From assembly GCA_905215625.1 (NCBI GenBank), contig CAJMQQ010000001.1, positions 1 to 64,000 on the forward strand: 64,000 nucleotides of DNA, read 5' to 3'. Made by a program: the position numbers and the translations under genes. Below are positions 53,747-61,465 of this stretch, piece by piece (the stretch's first letter is position 1; every line of letters starts with the position of its first letter). The notes under the pieces are model-generated. The model had not been told where the DNA came from and made no database searches. It saw nothing but the letters and a program-made list of their open reading frames with translations. The stretch comes from an uncultured bacterium (GTDB lineage Bacteria > Bacillota > Clostridia > Lachnospirales > Lachnospiraceae).

Positions 53747-55201
53747 TTAGTTCTCCAAAAGTTCAATTCCTTTGCGGATTCTCTTTAAAGATTCTTCTTT
53801 GCCCAGCACTTCCATAATCTCAGTAGCGCCTGCCGGAGTCATCTGTTTGCCGGACACGGCGGTACGGATTGGCCACATTACAAAGCCGGTCTTTACTCCC
53901 TTTTCGCTGACATACTGGGACAGCTTTTCATAAAGAGCGTCATTGCTGAAATCTTCCTGCGCCTCTAAAATCGGCAGGATTTCACGCAGGGTCTCTAAAG
54001 AGTTTTCCTGTGTGGTCTTCATCTTCTTATGGGCATACATTGCTGGATCGTATTCTGGTAATTCCTCAAAGAAATCAATGTGTTCTTTAATGTCTGGGAA
54101 TACTTCGATTCTGGTCTTTACCATTGCGGCAATCTTCTTTAAATCCAGATCCTTTTTGATGACTTCTTTTAAGTACGGCTCTGCCATCTCGTAAAATTTG
54201 TCAAAGTCCATTGATTTCATGTATTCGCCGTTCATCCAGCGAAGCTTGGTCATGTCAAATACGGCTGGAGACTTGCTCATTCTGCGGTAATCGAACTCTT
54301 TTACCATCTCGTCTAAGGAAAAAATCTCCCGGTTGTCTTCCGGAGACCAGCCAAGCAGAGCTACGTAGTTGACAACTGCTTCTGAGATAAAGCCCTGGTC
54401 AATTAAATCTTCATAAGAAGAATGACCGCTTCTCTTGCTCAGCTTCTTATGCTCTTCGTTGGTAATCAGCGGGCAGTGTACATAAACCGGCACTTCCCAT
54501 CCAAATGCGTCGTAAAGGCGATTGTATTTCGGAGAAGAAGATAAATACTCATTTCCCCGGACTACGTGGGTAATTCCCATTAAATGGTCGTCTACTACGT
54601 TTGCAAAGTTGTAGGTTGGATAGCCGTCAGATTTGATCAGTACCATGTCGTCCAGTTCGTCGTTATTGACTGTAATATCTCCGTAAATCTCGTCATGGAA
54701 GGTGGTCGTTCCTTCTGTCGGGTTGTTCTGGCGGATTACGTAAGGTACGCCTGCAGCCAGTTTTTCTTCGATTTCTTCTTTGGAAAGATTCAGGCAATGC
54801 TTGTCATATACCATGATTTCTTCGCCGTTTACATTCTTTTTTAAAGAATCCAGACGTTCCTGGGTACAGAAACAGTAATAAGCCTCACCTTTTTCAATCA
54901 GCTTCTTTGCATACTCTAAGTAAATGCCCAAAGCCTGACGCTCACTCTGTACATATGGGCCTACTCCGCCGTCTTTGTCTGGTCCTTCATCATGGATCAG
55001 GCCTGTCTTTTCCAGGGTGCGGTAAATGATTTCTACTGCCCCTTCTACGTAGCGCTCCTGATCGGTGTCTTCGATTCTAAGAAGAAAATCGCCTCCCTCA
55101 TGCTTGGCAATCAGGTATGCGTATAATGCGGTTCTTAAATTTCCTACGTGCATCCGTCCAGTTGGACTGGGTGCGTATCTGGTTCTTACTTTTTTACTCA
55201 T
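53747..55201 (-). CDS. gltX: Glutamyl-tRNA synthetase
   Basis: GltX charges tRNA-Glu, and in many Firmicutes also tRNA-Gln before amidation. The 484-residue class I enzyme has the HIGH-type signature PSPTGRMHVGNLRTA, the KMSKS-type motif KKLSKRSG and an all-helical anticodon-binding C-terminal domain. No glnS is seen here. The ATG at 55201 follows GGAGGA by 5 bases; an in-frame ATG 12 bases upstream overlaps the ribosome binding site. Confidence 0.96.
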   Translation of the reverse strand: MSKKVRTRYAPSPTGRMHVGNLRTALYAYLIAKHEGGDFLLRIEDTDQERYVEGAVEIIYRTLEKTGLIHDEGPDKDGGVGPYVQSERQALGIYLEYAKKLIEKGEAYYCFCTQERLDSLKKNVNGEEIMVYDKHCLNLSKEEIEEKLAAGVPYVIRQNNPTEGTTTFHDEIYGDITVNNDELDDMVLIKSDGYPTYNFANVVDDHLMGITHVVRGNEYLSSSPKYNRLYDAFGWEVPVYVHCPLITNEEHKKLSKRSGHSSYEDLIDQGFISEAVVNYVALLGWSPEDNREIFSLDEMVKEFDYRRMSKSPAVFDMTKLRWMNGEYMKSMDFDKFYEMAEPYLKEVIKKDLDLKKIAAMVKTRIEVFPDIKEHIDFFEELPEYDPAMYAHKKMKTTQENSLETLREILPILEAQEDFSNDALYEKLSQYVSEKGVKTGFVMWPIRTAVSGKQMTPAGATEIMEVLGKEESLKRIRKGIELLEN

Positions 55202-55288
55202 GGGTTCCTCCATTTGTCTGTCTATGACACAATCTTATTCCTGCCTATTATAGCGCGGGCAGACAGAAAAAACAATCCCTTAACTGCC

Positions 55289-56302
55289 CTACTTCGAGGA
55301 CAGACGGCCGATATTTTTAATTAAAACTGAGATTGTCCCGTCAGGATTGGTAATAAATTCGACCCGATCCGGATTTCCATACTCTTCCATCGGAATGGTA
55401 ATTTCAATCCCCGTATCTGTGGTCAGATGCTGTTTCTGGAACTTTTTAATGGTTTTTTCCGTCTTTGGTTCTACAACGGCGTCTGCCAGATTGTATTTAT
55501 CCAGCTTTTCCACCAGCTCTTCCTGCATTTCAGGGCTGTCTGGAAATACCTTTTCTTTTACCGATTCTACACGCAGGGTTCCGCTTTCTTCCAGTTCTTT
55601 GTAGATGACGTTTTTTACTTCCATTTTGCGCTCTGCATCATCATCTCCATAATACTTTTTGTTAACCTGTTCCACTGCTTTTGTGACAATATCCATCCGG
55701 CTTTTCTGGGATAAAGGGGCATGGCATTCTAAGAACAACTCGGAAAAATACAGCCGTTTTTCCCCATTAATCTCATACTTTTTTTCTGTCAGAAGAATGG
55801 AACCATTAGACAAATCTACCACACAGGCCTCGGAAAGTTTCTGGCCCTGTCCCGGCAGCAGCGCCCTTTGAAGAATAATGTTGTTGCCATTGCTTCCGTC
55901 TTCTTCGGTCTTTGTCAGATGGGTATAGGACGTGCGGTAATTCAGCTTTAAAATCCCCAGATAATCCTTTCCCTCACAGCCAAATACCACAACTGCCAAA
56001 TCTCCTGCCGGTATGTCAATATTGGAATTCATAATCTCAAACAGCCGGTTCGCAAGGTTCCTGCTGGTCTGTGCAAAGTTGTCCGGCGTACACTCCTGAA
56101 TCAGTCTCATAGCCTCAGAAGTATCGGAAAACTGGCAGATTTTCACTTCGTCGCTCTCTGTAAATTTCTCTATATGTCCCTTCAAAAAATCCGATAAATC
56201 GGTGCCCATTTCCATTTCATAATCAGAAAACACTGGCATTCCCATGGACGAATCCAGTATGTGGATGATGCCGGTTTTCATTATCATATCGTCTTTTAAC
56301 AT
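55289..56302 (-). CDS. Nucleoid-associated protein (NdpA/YejK family)
   Basis: A 337-residue protein resembling the 37-kDa nucleoid-associated family (YejK in E. coli, 335 residues). The N-terminal part begins IIHILDSSMGMPVFSDYEM and the central segment contains DIVTKAVEQVNKKYY; no catalytic motif is visible. The family copurifies with nucleoid DNA; its molecular role is not clear. The start at 56302 follows GAGGATA by about 9 bases. It lies 15 bases after the HAD phosphatase gene in the same orientation. Confidence 0.8.
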   Translation of the reverse strand: MLKDDMIMKTGIIHILDSSMGMPVFSDYEMEMGTDLSDFLKGHIEKFTESDEVKICQFSDTSEAMRLIQECTPDNFAQTSRNLANRLFEIMNSNIDIPAGDLAVVVFGCEGKDYLGILKLNYRTSYTHLTKTEEDGSNGNNIILQRALLPGQGQKLSEACVVDLSNGSILLTEKKYEINGEKRLYFSELFLECHAPLSQKSRMDIVTKAVEQVNKKYYGDDDAERKMEVKNVIYKELEESGTLRVESVKEKVFPDSPEMQEELVEKLDKYNLADAVVEPKTEKTIKKFQKQHLTTDTGIEITIPMEEYGNPDRVEFITNPDGTISVLIKNIGRLSSK

Positions 56303-56316
56303 AGTTTTCTTATCCT

Positions 56317-56970
56317 CTAAATGGTCAAAAGCAGGTGCTTTAATTCTTCTACTGTTTCCACAATCCAGTCTGCTTCTGCCTGTTCTAGTTCTTCTCTGTC
56401 TCCATAGCCGAACAGCACGCCTACGCTGTCCAGACCGTTTTCTTTTGCTCCTAAAATGTCATGTTCCCGGTCTCCTACCATGACGGCTTTTTCCTTTTCC
56501 AGGATGCCGGATTCTTCTAATACATAACGGACTACGTCGCCTTTTTTCACCCTGGTTTCTGCCATATCCGCCCCGCCGATAAAGGCAAAATAGGAATCCA
56601 GCTGGAAATGGGAAAGGATCTGTCTGGCGAAATGCTCCGGCTTAGAAGTGGCAACCAGCAGAGTTTTTCCTGCCTCTTTTAATGCTTTTAACATCTCCTC
56701 CATGCCAGAAAATACTTTGTTTTCATACAGGCCTGTTACGGAAAAATACTCCCTAAATACCTGGATAGCTTCCTCTGCCTGGCTTTCTGAAAAGCCATAA
56801 TATTTCATAAAACTGTCCTTTAACGGCGGCCCGATAAAGCAGCATAAGTTCTCTAATTCCGGTTCGCTGATGCCAAACCGTTCCAGTGCGTACTGGACGG
56901 ATTTGGTTATCCCTTCCATAGGGTCAGTCAGCGTCCCATCTAAATCAAAAAGAAGGTATTGCTTGGACAT
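56317..56970 (-). CDS. HAD-superfamily phosphatase (phosphoglycolate phosphatase-like)
   Basis: A 217-residue HAD subfamily IA hydrolase with motif I FDLDGTLTDP (nucleophile Asp9, acid Asp11), motif II VATSKP, conserved lysine and motif III/IV VGDREHDILGAKENG. The helical cap lies at about 15-80. Substrate cannot be deduced; Gph-like, PpaX-like and 5'-nucleotidase-like activities all occur in this group. It lies between a 72-residue protein gene and the nucleoid-associated protein gene. Confidence 0.92.
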   Translation of the reverse strand: MSKQYLLFDLDGTLTDPMEGITKSVQYALERFGISEPELENLCCFIGPPLKDSFMKYYGFSESQAEEAIQVFREYFSVTGLYENKVFSGMEEMLKALKEAGKTLLVATSKPEHFARQILSHFQLDSYFAFIGGADMAETRVKKGDVVRYVLEESGILEKEKAVMVGDREHDILGAKENGLDSVGVLFGYGDREELEQAEADWIVETVEELKHLLLTI

Positions 56971-56988
56971 AGGTGGTCTCCTTTTCCC

Positions 56989-57207
56989 TTATTTGTTCCA
57001 TCTTTTTTCTGCCTCTTCCCTAGCAAAAAAGACGGTGTTTCCAATCACAGTATCAGAAAATACGCATAGGCCTTCGCAGGCTCCAATCGTATCAATGCTG
57101 AACGTCTGTCCCAGAAGCGTATCCATTACTTCCACTGCATGACCGGAATAAATTTGATTTTCTTCTATATAAAAAAGCTCCTGCCCTTCTTGAATTGTTT
57201 TTTTCAC
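56989..57207 (-). CDS. Small acidic protein, unknown function
   Basis: A 72-residue protein starts with GTG at 57207 after a strong AAGGAGG site five bases upstream, which supports it as a real gene. It is mostly beta-like with three short charged segments and no hydrophobic stretch. It includes VEVMDTLLGQTFSIDTIG and ends FFAREEAEKRWNK. It precedes the HAD phosphatase gene by 18 bases, so the two may be cotranscribed. I do not recognise a family. Confidence 0.6.
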   Translation of the reverse strand: MKKTIQEGQELFYIEENQIYSGHAVEVMDTLLGQTFSIDTIGACEGLCVFSDTVIGNTVFFAREEAEKRWNK

Positions 57208-57379
57208 CGTTATCCTCCTTGCTGTATTTGAGCAACCTCATACCATTTTCTGTTCTATAATATCATCATAACAGACTCAAATCAATAAGGCACCGAATAT
57301 CCAGAGAGGATTTTTGCAACCGTTAACTCTTTTCACATTCCCAAATTTCTAAAAAATATATAAACTTTTCCATATGGTC

Positions 57380-57407
57380 TTGACTTTTAATTTTTATGTG
57401 TTATATT
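57380..57407 (+). promoter_or_regulatory. Promoter of hsp20
   Basis: TTGACT at 57380-57385 and TATATT at 57402-57407 are separated by 16 bases in an AT-rich region. No CIRCE element (TTAGCACTC-N9-GAGTGCTAA) is present. A GATGTT/AACATC hairpin lies in the leader at about 57427-57446. Confidence 0.65.
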
Positions 57408-57487
57408 ACATATAGAACAAATGATACAGATGTTTATAAACAACATCTTCATTCTAAATCTGGTATTGCAAAAAGGAGCGATGATTT

Positions 57488-57916
57488 ATGTTAATGCCTA
57501 GACTATTTAATGAAAATTTATTCCAGAACTTTTTTGATTTTCCATTTGCTGATTTCGGAAGCTATCAAGAGGCCGGACTGATGAGTACGGATGTGAAGGA
57601 AGGCGACCAGGGATATGAAGTTACCATGAATCTGCCCGGCGTCCAGAAGGAAGACGTCAAAGCCGAATTGCAAGACGGCTATCTGACGATTCATGCCTCT
57701 TCCAATTCCAATAAAGAAGAAACCGACAGTTCAGGCCGCTACATCCGAAAAGAACGTTACAGCGGTTCCTGCAGCAGAAGTTTTTATGTAGGGGAGCAGA
57801 TTACCGAAGAAGACATTAAAGCCCGTTTCGAAAATGGTACGTTAAAGCTTCTGATTCCGAAAAAAGAAGCAACTCCACAGGTAGAAGATACTCATCGGAT
57901 TGCCATTGAAGGATAA
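57488..57916 (+). CDS. hsp20: Small heat shock protein Hsp20
   Basis: A 142-residue member of the alpha-crystallin family, an ATP-independent chaperone holding unfolded proteins. The N-terminal arm begins MLMPRLFNENLFQNFFDFPF, the alpha-crystallin domain spans about 33-130 (VTMNLPGVQKEDVKAEL and FENGTLKLLIPKK), and a C-terminal anchoring IAI motif is present near the end. It has its own promoter and a strong terminator. A hairpin in the leader might contribute to temperature control, but this is not shown. Confidence 0.94.
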   Translation: MLMPRLFNENLFQNFFDFPFADFGSYQEAGLMSTDVKEGDQGYEVTMNLPGVQKEDVKAELQDGYLTIHASSNSNKEETDSSGRYIRKERYSGSCSRSFYVGEQITEEDIKARFENGTLKLLIPKKEATPQVEDTHRIAIEG

Positions 57917-57994
57917 GTATTAAGCAGAAGGGAGTGATTAGCTCCCGTTCTCTCACAGAGCCATTCATATATAGTACTTTCATCGTTGACGTAC

Positions 57995-58050
57995 AAAGAC
58001 TGATAGGCTGTGGCTAAATTATAGTAGCCACGGTTTATCAGTCTTTTTTG
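57995..58050 (+). terminator. Terminator of hsp20
   Basis: AAAGACTGATA pairs with TATCAGTCTTT, with an inner GTGGCTA/TAGCCAC helix, followed by TTTTTT. Its complement also has a short T run and could stop minus-strand transcription. Confidence 0.85.
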
Positions 58051-58092
58051 ATACTGCTCTTTTTGCTGTATGTACATAATACTCTGAATCAG

Positions 58093-59136
58093 TTATGTCC
58101 GGGCCAGGGCACTGAAGTAAGCGGCTATACCATTGGAGATTTCCGATAGTTTTTCCCGGTTTAGATTATAGAGAATGCGATTAGCAGAAATAGTTGTCTG
58201 AACCAATCCCATCTCCGTCAGTACCGACATATGGTGAGAAATCGTAGCCGTAGACAGCCCCAGGGCCGCAGCAAGTTCGCGGTTAATATAGCACCGTTGG
58301 GAAAGAAGCCTCAGAATTTCTAATTTGCTGCCATCAGAGAATACCTTGCCGTAGTTTACAATGTCTTGCTTTTCTAAGTTTTTACAAGGCTGTACAGCCA
58401 AAAAGTGCGGCAGGAAGGCTCCGACGGAAAACCAGCTCTTACTGCCTGCATCCCAGATGTGGCCCCGGAAGATACGCGGCTCAAAGATAAGCACAGTAAT
58501 ATCGTGGGGCAGTACATCACTCTGAAGTACATAGGTGCTCTGTTCCTGCATCAGATTCCGGATTGGGTTCTCACGATCCCATGCCACCAGTTCTGCACGG
58601 CGCCGGACGAAGATTGTCTCCAACTCGGCCTCATGGCGGTGGAGTTTCTCCATTACATACCGCAGAAGATCAAAGATTCCTTCCTTATGAACCTTAGGGT
58701 GAAGCAGCGCTGTAAGAATCTGCCATCGGGTGCTGTCATCCAGTTCTAATGTTCCCAGATAGTCGGTGAACTCAGCCAGATCTTTGACCTCACCGCCATC
58801 CGTATTGGCCTCAAACAGTCGATCATCCAGTGTCAGAAGGTCATACCGGGCAGCTATTTCCTCCAGAGTTTCACCGAAGGCAGCAGTATGGAGGCAGCAT
58901 AGATAGTCGGCGATACAGTCCCGCCCAGTGGTCAACGGCTTGAAATACCGGATTATCTGTGCCTCAGAGAGTCCTTGTACAGCCTCAGTCTGGATCTCTG
59001 ACAGCTGCGCCAGGTCTGCACGGCAGTCCTCTGGCAGGTTCTCGGCCTTTTCCGTCAGGTCGAGATACCCGGACGCCGCATTATTGAGGACAGCCACAGC
59101 CTCCCAGATGTATTGTAGTTGCTTAGAAAAAACCAT
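58093..59136 (-). CDS. ArsR-family regulator with large N-terminal region
   Basis: A 347-residue protein carries a C-terminal winged-helix ArsR domain (about 265-330; KLEILRLLSQRCYINRELAAALGLSTATISHHMSVLTEMGLV). The N-terminal 250 residues are helical and lack the metal-binding cysteine motif of ArsR/SmtB repressors, so the inducer is probably not a metal. It lies 14 bases after an MFS exporter gene, and two palindromes flanking their promoter are likely operators. This resembles drug-responsive ArsR/MFS pairs. Confidence 0.85.
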   Translation of the reverse strand: MVFSKQLQYIWEAVAVLNNAASGYLDLTEKAENLPEDCRADLAQLSEIQTEAVQGLSEAQIIRYFKPLTTGRDCIADYLCCLHTAAFGETLEEIAARYDLLTLDDRLFEANTDGGEVKDLAEFTDYLGTLELDDSTRWQILTALLHPKVHKEGIFDLLRYVMEKLHRHEAELETIFVRRRAELVAWDRENPIRNLMQEQSTYVLQSDVLPHDITVLIFEPRIFRGHIWDAGSKSWFSVGAFLPHFLAVQPCKNLEKQDIVNYGKVFSDGSKLEILRLLSQRCYINRELAAALGLSTATISHHMSVLTEMGLVQTTISANRILYNLNREKLSEISNGIAAYFSALART

Positions 59137-59150
59137 ATAAGAATACCTCC

Positions 59151-60428
59151 TTATTTCATTTTCTGATTAGTCCAGAATTCCGGCGGCATCACCCAATGAC
59201 TAAGCAGCAAGCTGCAGGCCACCAGAACAAAAAGACCGCTGCAAATAAAAATGGTTGTGGTAGAAATAAAGCTGGCTAGAACAGATACCAGCAGTGACAT
59301 CACCGGAGTAGCTGCATTGCAGAGGCTTCCCATCAATCCGCTGATTCGTGCAAGATAGGTTTGATCACATTTCTGCAAAATTAATACCGACGAGAAATTG
59401 TTCATTATTGCCACACCGAAACCTACCAACAGCATTAGTGTCCCGATGGACAAATACACAACCAGCGGTGTGGCAGCCCAGCGGCCTATAGCTACTGTCC
59501 CCAGATACATACTTCCCAGCAGTACACTCCCCGACAGCAGCAAGGTACGAACTGGAACCCGGCGGGACAAGATAGGATAGACGCTGGCTCCAGCAATCAT
59601 ACCCAGACTCAGTGCCACGCCGGCTGTCGAGAGAATACCCGCATCGGCATGGAGGATCTCACGGCTCATGGCAGCCTGGAGACTGTTGTAAGGGGTTAAT
59701 AGGCCGTTGAGAGTTACTCCAAACATGACTAGGTAGGACAAATCCCTGTTCTCCTTAAACACGGTGATGCCACTTTCCAGATCCTGAACCATCTTCCGAG
59801 TGGAAAAACGCTGAGATTCAGCGGACTGAGTCTCCGTCAAAGCCATAGCTGAAAGAAGCAGAGCCGAAAGAAGGAACGTTACCATATCCACTGCCATAGC
59901 GCCGATATTGCCAATAAGACCTATGAGCACCGCACTCAAACCAGTCCCCACCAGTCCGGAGGCACTACTCACACCTGATTGATAAGAGACTGCTTCGGTA
60001 TACTGTTCTGGCGGCACAATCTGTGGGAGAATGGCACTGCCGGCTGGCTGACGGAAAGCCTCCACAATAGAAATCAACAGAGTGAAAATCAGCAGCTCTG
60101 CCGCTGTGGGTAAACCAGTCAGAAGCCGCAGCAGGATGTAGCCCACCAGCAGACCCCGAAAGAGGTCTGTTACCATCATAACCTGTCGTTTGGGCCGCCT
60201 CTCCATCCAAACACCAGTTAGAGGCTGAAATAGTACCGTTGGCAAGCGGTTGGCGGCGAAGATTAAGGCGCTGAAAGCTGCACTCTTGGTAAGTGTATAG
60301 GTCAGCCAGGTAAATACAATGGCATCCACCGAGTCACCGAACCGATTGATGCTATTGGCCAGAAGTAGCAGCCGATAGTTTCGATTGCGAAAGACCATCC
60401 GGGATTTTGGACATGACTTGTTAGACAT
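59151..60428 (-). CDS. MFS transporter
   Basis: A 425-residue major facilitator protein with about 12 membrane segments (the first after NYRLLLLANSINRFGDSVDAIVFTW), resembling macrolide/tetracycline-type exporters of the MefA/TetA(P)-like kind. The substrate cannot be told from sequence. It is the first gene of an operon with an ArsR regulator 14 bases downstream. The start follows GGAAGTGA. Codon use seems somewhat unlike the surrounding core genes, which hints at transfer. Confidence 0.88.
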   Translation of the reverse strand: MSNKSCPKSRMVFRNRNYRLLLLANSINRFGDSVDAIVFTWLTYTLTKSAAFSALIFAANRLPTVLFQPLTGVWMERRPKRQVMMVTDLFRGLLVGYILLRLLTGLPTAAELLIFTLLISIVEAFRQPAGSAILPQIVPPEQYTEAVSYQSGVSSASGLVGTGLSAVLIGLIGNIGAMAVDMVTFLLSALLLSAMALTETQSAESQRFSTRKMVQDLESGITVFKENRDLSYLVMFGVTLNGLLTPYNSLQAAMSREILHADAGILSTAGVALSLGMIAGASVYPILSRRVPVRTLLLSGSVLLGSMYLGTVAIGRWAATPLVVYLSIGTLMLLVGFGVAIMNNFSSVLILQKCDQTYLARISGLMGSLCNAATPVMSLLVSVLASFISTTTIFICSGLFVLVACSLLLSHWVMPPEFWTNQKMK

Positions 60429-60443
60429 TTATATCACTTCCTT

Positions 60444-60461
60444 GTTAGATTTATTTCTAAC
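60444..60461. promoter_or_regulatory. Palindromic operator 1 of the MFS/ArsR operon
   Basis: GTTAGA-TTTATT-TCTAAC is a 6-bp inverted repeat between the -10 element and the MFS start codon. A near copy lies upstream of the -35 at 60502-60518. Confidence 0.6.
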
Positions 60462-60465
60462 ATAG

Positions 60466-60493
60466 AGTATAGCACTATTTTGATTGTTGTCAA
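60466..60493 (-). promoter_or_regulatory. Promoter of the MFS/ArsR operon
   Basis: TTGACA at 60488-60493 and TATACT at 60466-60471 are separated by 16 bases and flanked by the two palindromes. Confidence 0.75.
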
Positions 60494-60501
60494 TATCAAT
60501 C

Positions 60502-60518
60502 GTAGATATAAATCTAAC
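60502..60518. promoter_or_regulatory. Palindromic operator 2 of the MFS/ArsR operon
   Basis: On the minus strand GTTAGATTTATATCTAC nearly repeats operator 1 (GTTAGATTTATTTCTAAC), just upstream of the -35 box. Confidence 0.55.
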
Positions 60519-60543
60519 ATTCTCTTTGGCCAGACGTACCAGA

Positions 60544-60582
60544 AAGCGCGGTTCAGCCTCTAAAAACGACTGTTCCGCGCTT
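60544..60582. terminator. Hairpin terminator after the DpnII-like gene
   Basis: AAGCGCGG pairs with CCGCGCTT, with an inner CAGTC/GGCTG helix. The plus side has CTTTTCTT and the minus side TTTC, so termination may act in both directions. Confidence 0.6.
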
Positions 60583-60585
60583 TTC

Positions 60586-61464
60586 TTATATGAAAATTTC
60601 TTTCATAATCCCGTTTTCCATATCTTCGATATTATAAATATGCTCTAACACATCAAAGGTCTCTTCCAGGTTATGGCGGGCTTTCCCCCATCCTTTTCCA
60701 TCAGTAAACCAGACAAACGTAAATCCGTTTATCTCCCTGGCTTCCAATGCCAGGGTCTTATAGCTTCGTGCTGTTTCATTGAGTTTGGAACCACCGCTTC
60801 CATAAAAATTCGTCTCAATTCCATAAATCATGGCCGGCGTTTTTACTACAAAATCAAAGCGTTTTTCCATTTTTCCCTGGTTGGAAACAGCGGAAAGGTC
60901 AATTCCCCACTTTTCTGTGATCTGGTGAATGTACATCTCTTTAAAATAAGTGGAATCTTTTACAAATCCAGCTTTCTGGATAAATTGCTCCACCAGATCC
61001 TCCATCAGATGACCGCCCCTGTTTTTCCTGCCGTTGGAGTCCAGCCCCGTTTCCACGCCTGTGGCGTAATCCACCAGACTGTGTATCATGTGGTGTTCCA
61101 ACAGGTCAAATAGTCCGGTCTGCCGCATAAAATAAATGTATTTTTGGCAGTCCTCTTCTGTCAACTGAGAATTTTCCGGCTTTTTAAAGGAGTACAAAAT
61201 CCCTCCGTCACTGTCCTGACAGTAAATCTCGTCTGCCCGCACAGCCAGAAGCAAAGGAATGCATCCCAAAACTTCCGGATACCGTTTCAGCAAAGCCAGG
61301 AAGTCCTCTTCGATGTTTTTTGAACCTATTAGGGAGTTTAAAATGTTTAACTCCACCGTAACGTCCTTTACATTGCGGTGTACCTTTTCAAAGTCTGTAT
61401 AATAGCCGTAATCTGCAATGCTGTCCCGAAATCCGGACAGCCATTCTGAGAAGTTTCTTGCCAT
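60586..61464 (-). CDS. DpnII-type restriction endonuclease (no methylase nearby)
   Basis: A 292-residue protein with the DpnII/MboI family signature: FDFVV with Asp204, Glu217 and Asn219 in IETNFYGSGG, then SKLNETARSYK. DpnII homologues cut unmethylated GATC. No DNA methyltransferase is encoded in this window, although DpnII systems normally have one or two adjacent. The start follows AAGGGATAGT inside the end of the GH95 gene, 1 base after its stop, so expression is probably coupled to the upstream glycosidase. GATC sites are present in the window, so a methylase elsewhere, an inactive enzyme or a changed target must be assumed. Confidence 0.88.
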   Translation of the reverse strand: MARNFSEWLSGFRDSIADYGYYTDFEKVHRNVKDVTVELNILNSLIGSKNIEEDFLALLKRYPEVLGCIPLLLAVRADEIYCQDSDGGILYSFKKPENSQLTEEDCQKYIYFMRQTGLFDLLEHHMIHSLVDYATGVETGLDSNGRKNRGGHLMEDLVEQFIQKAGFVKDSTYFKEMYIHQITEKWGIDLSAVSNQGKMEKRFDFVVKTPAMIYGIETNFYGSGGSKLNETARSYKTLALEAREINGFTFVWFTDGKGWGKARHNLEETFDVLEHIYNIEDMENGIMKEIFI

Positions 61465-61465
61465 A

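Noticed and set aside
57408..57487. CIRCE element or RNA thermometer for hsp20
   Set aside because: No CIRCE repeat; only a short hairpin is present and no clear pairing with the ribosome binding site.
57892..58077. 61-residue minus-strand frame between hsp20 and the ArsR gene
   Set aside because: It overlaps the end of hsp20 and runs through the hsp20 terminator; no ribosome binding site.
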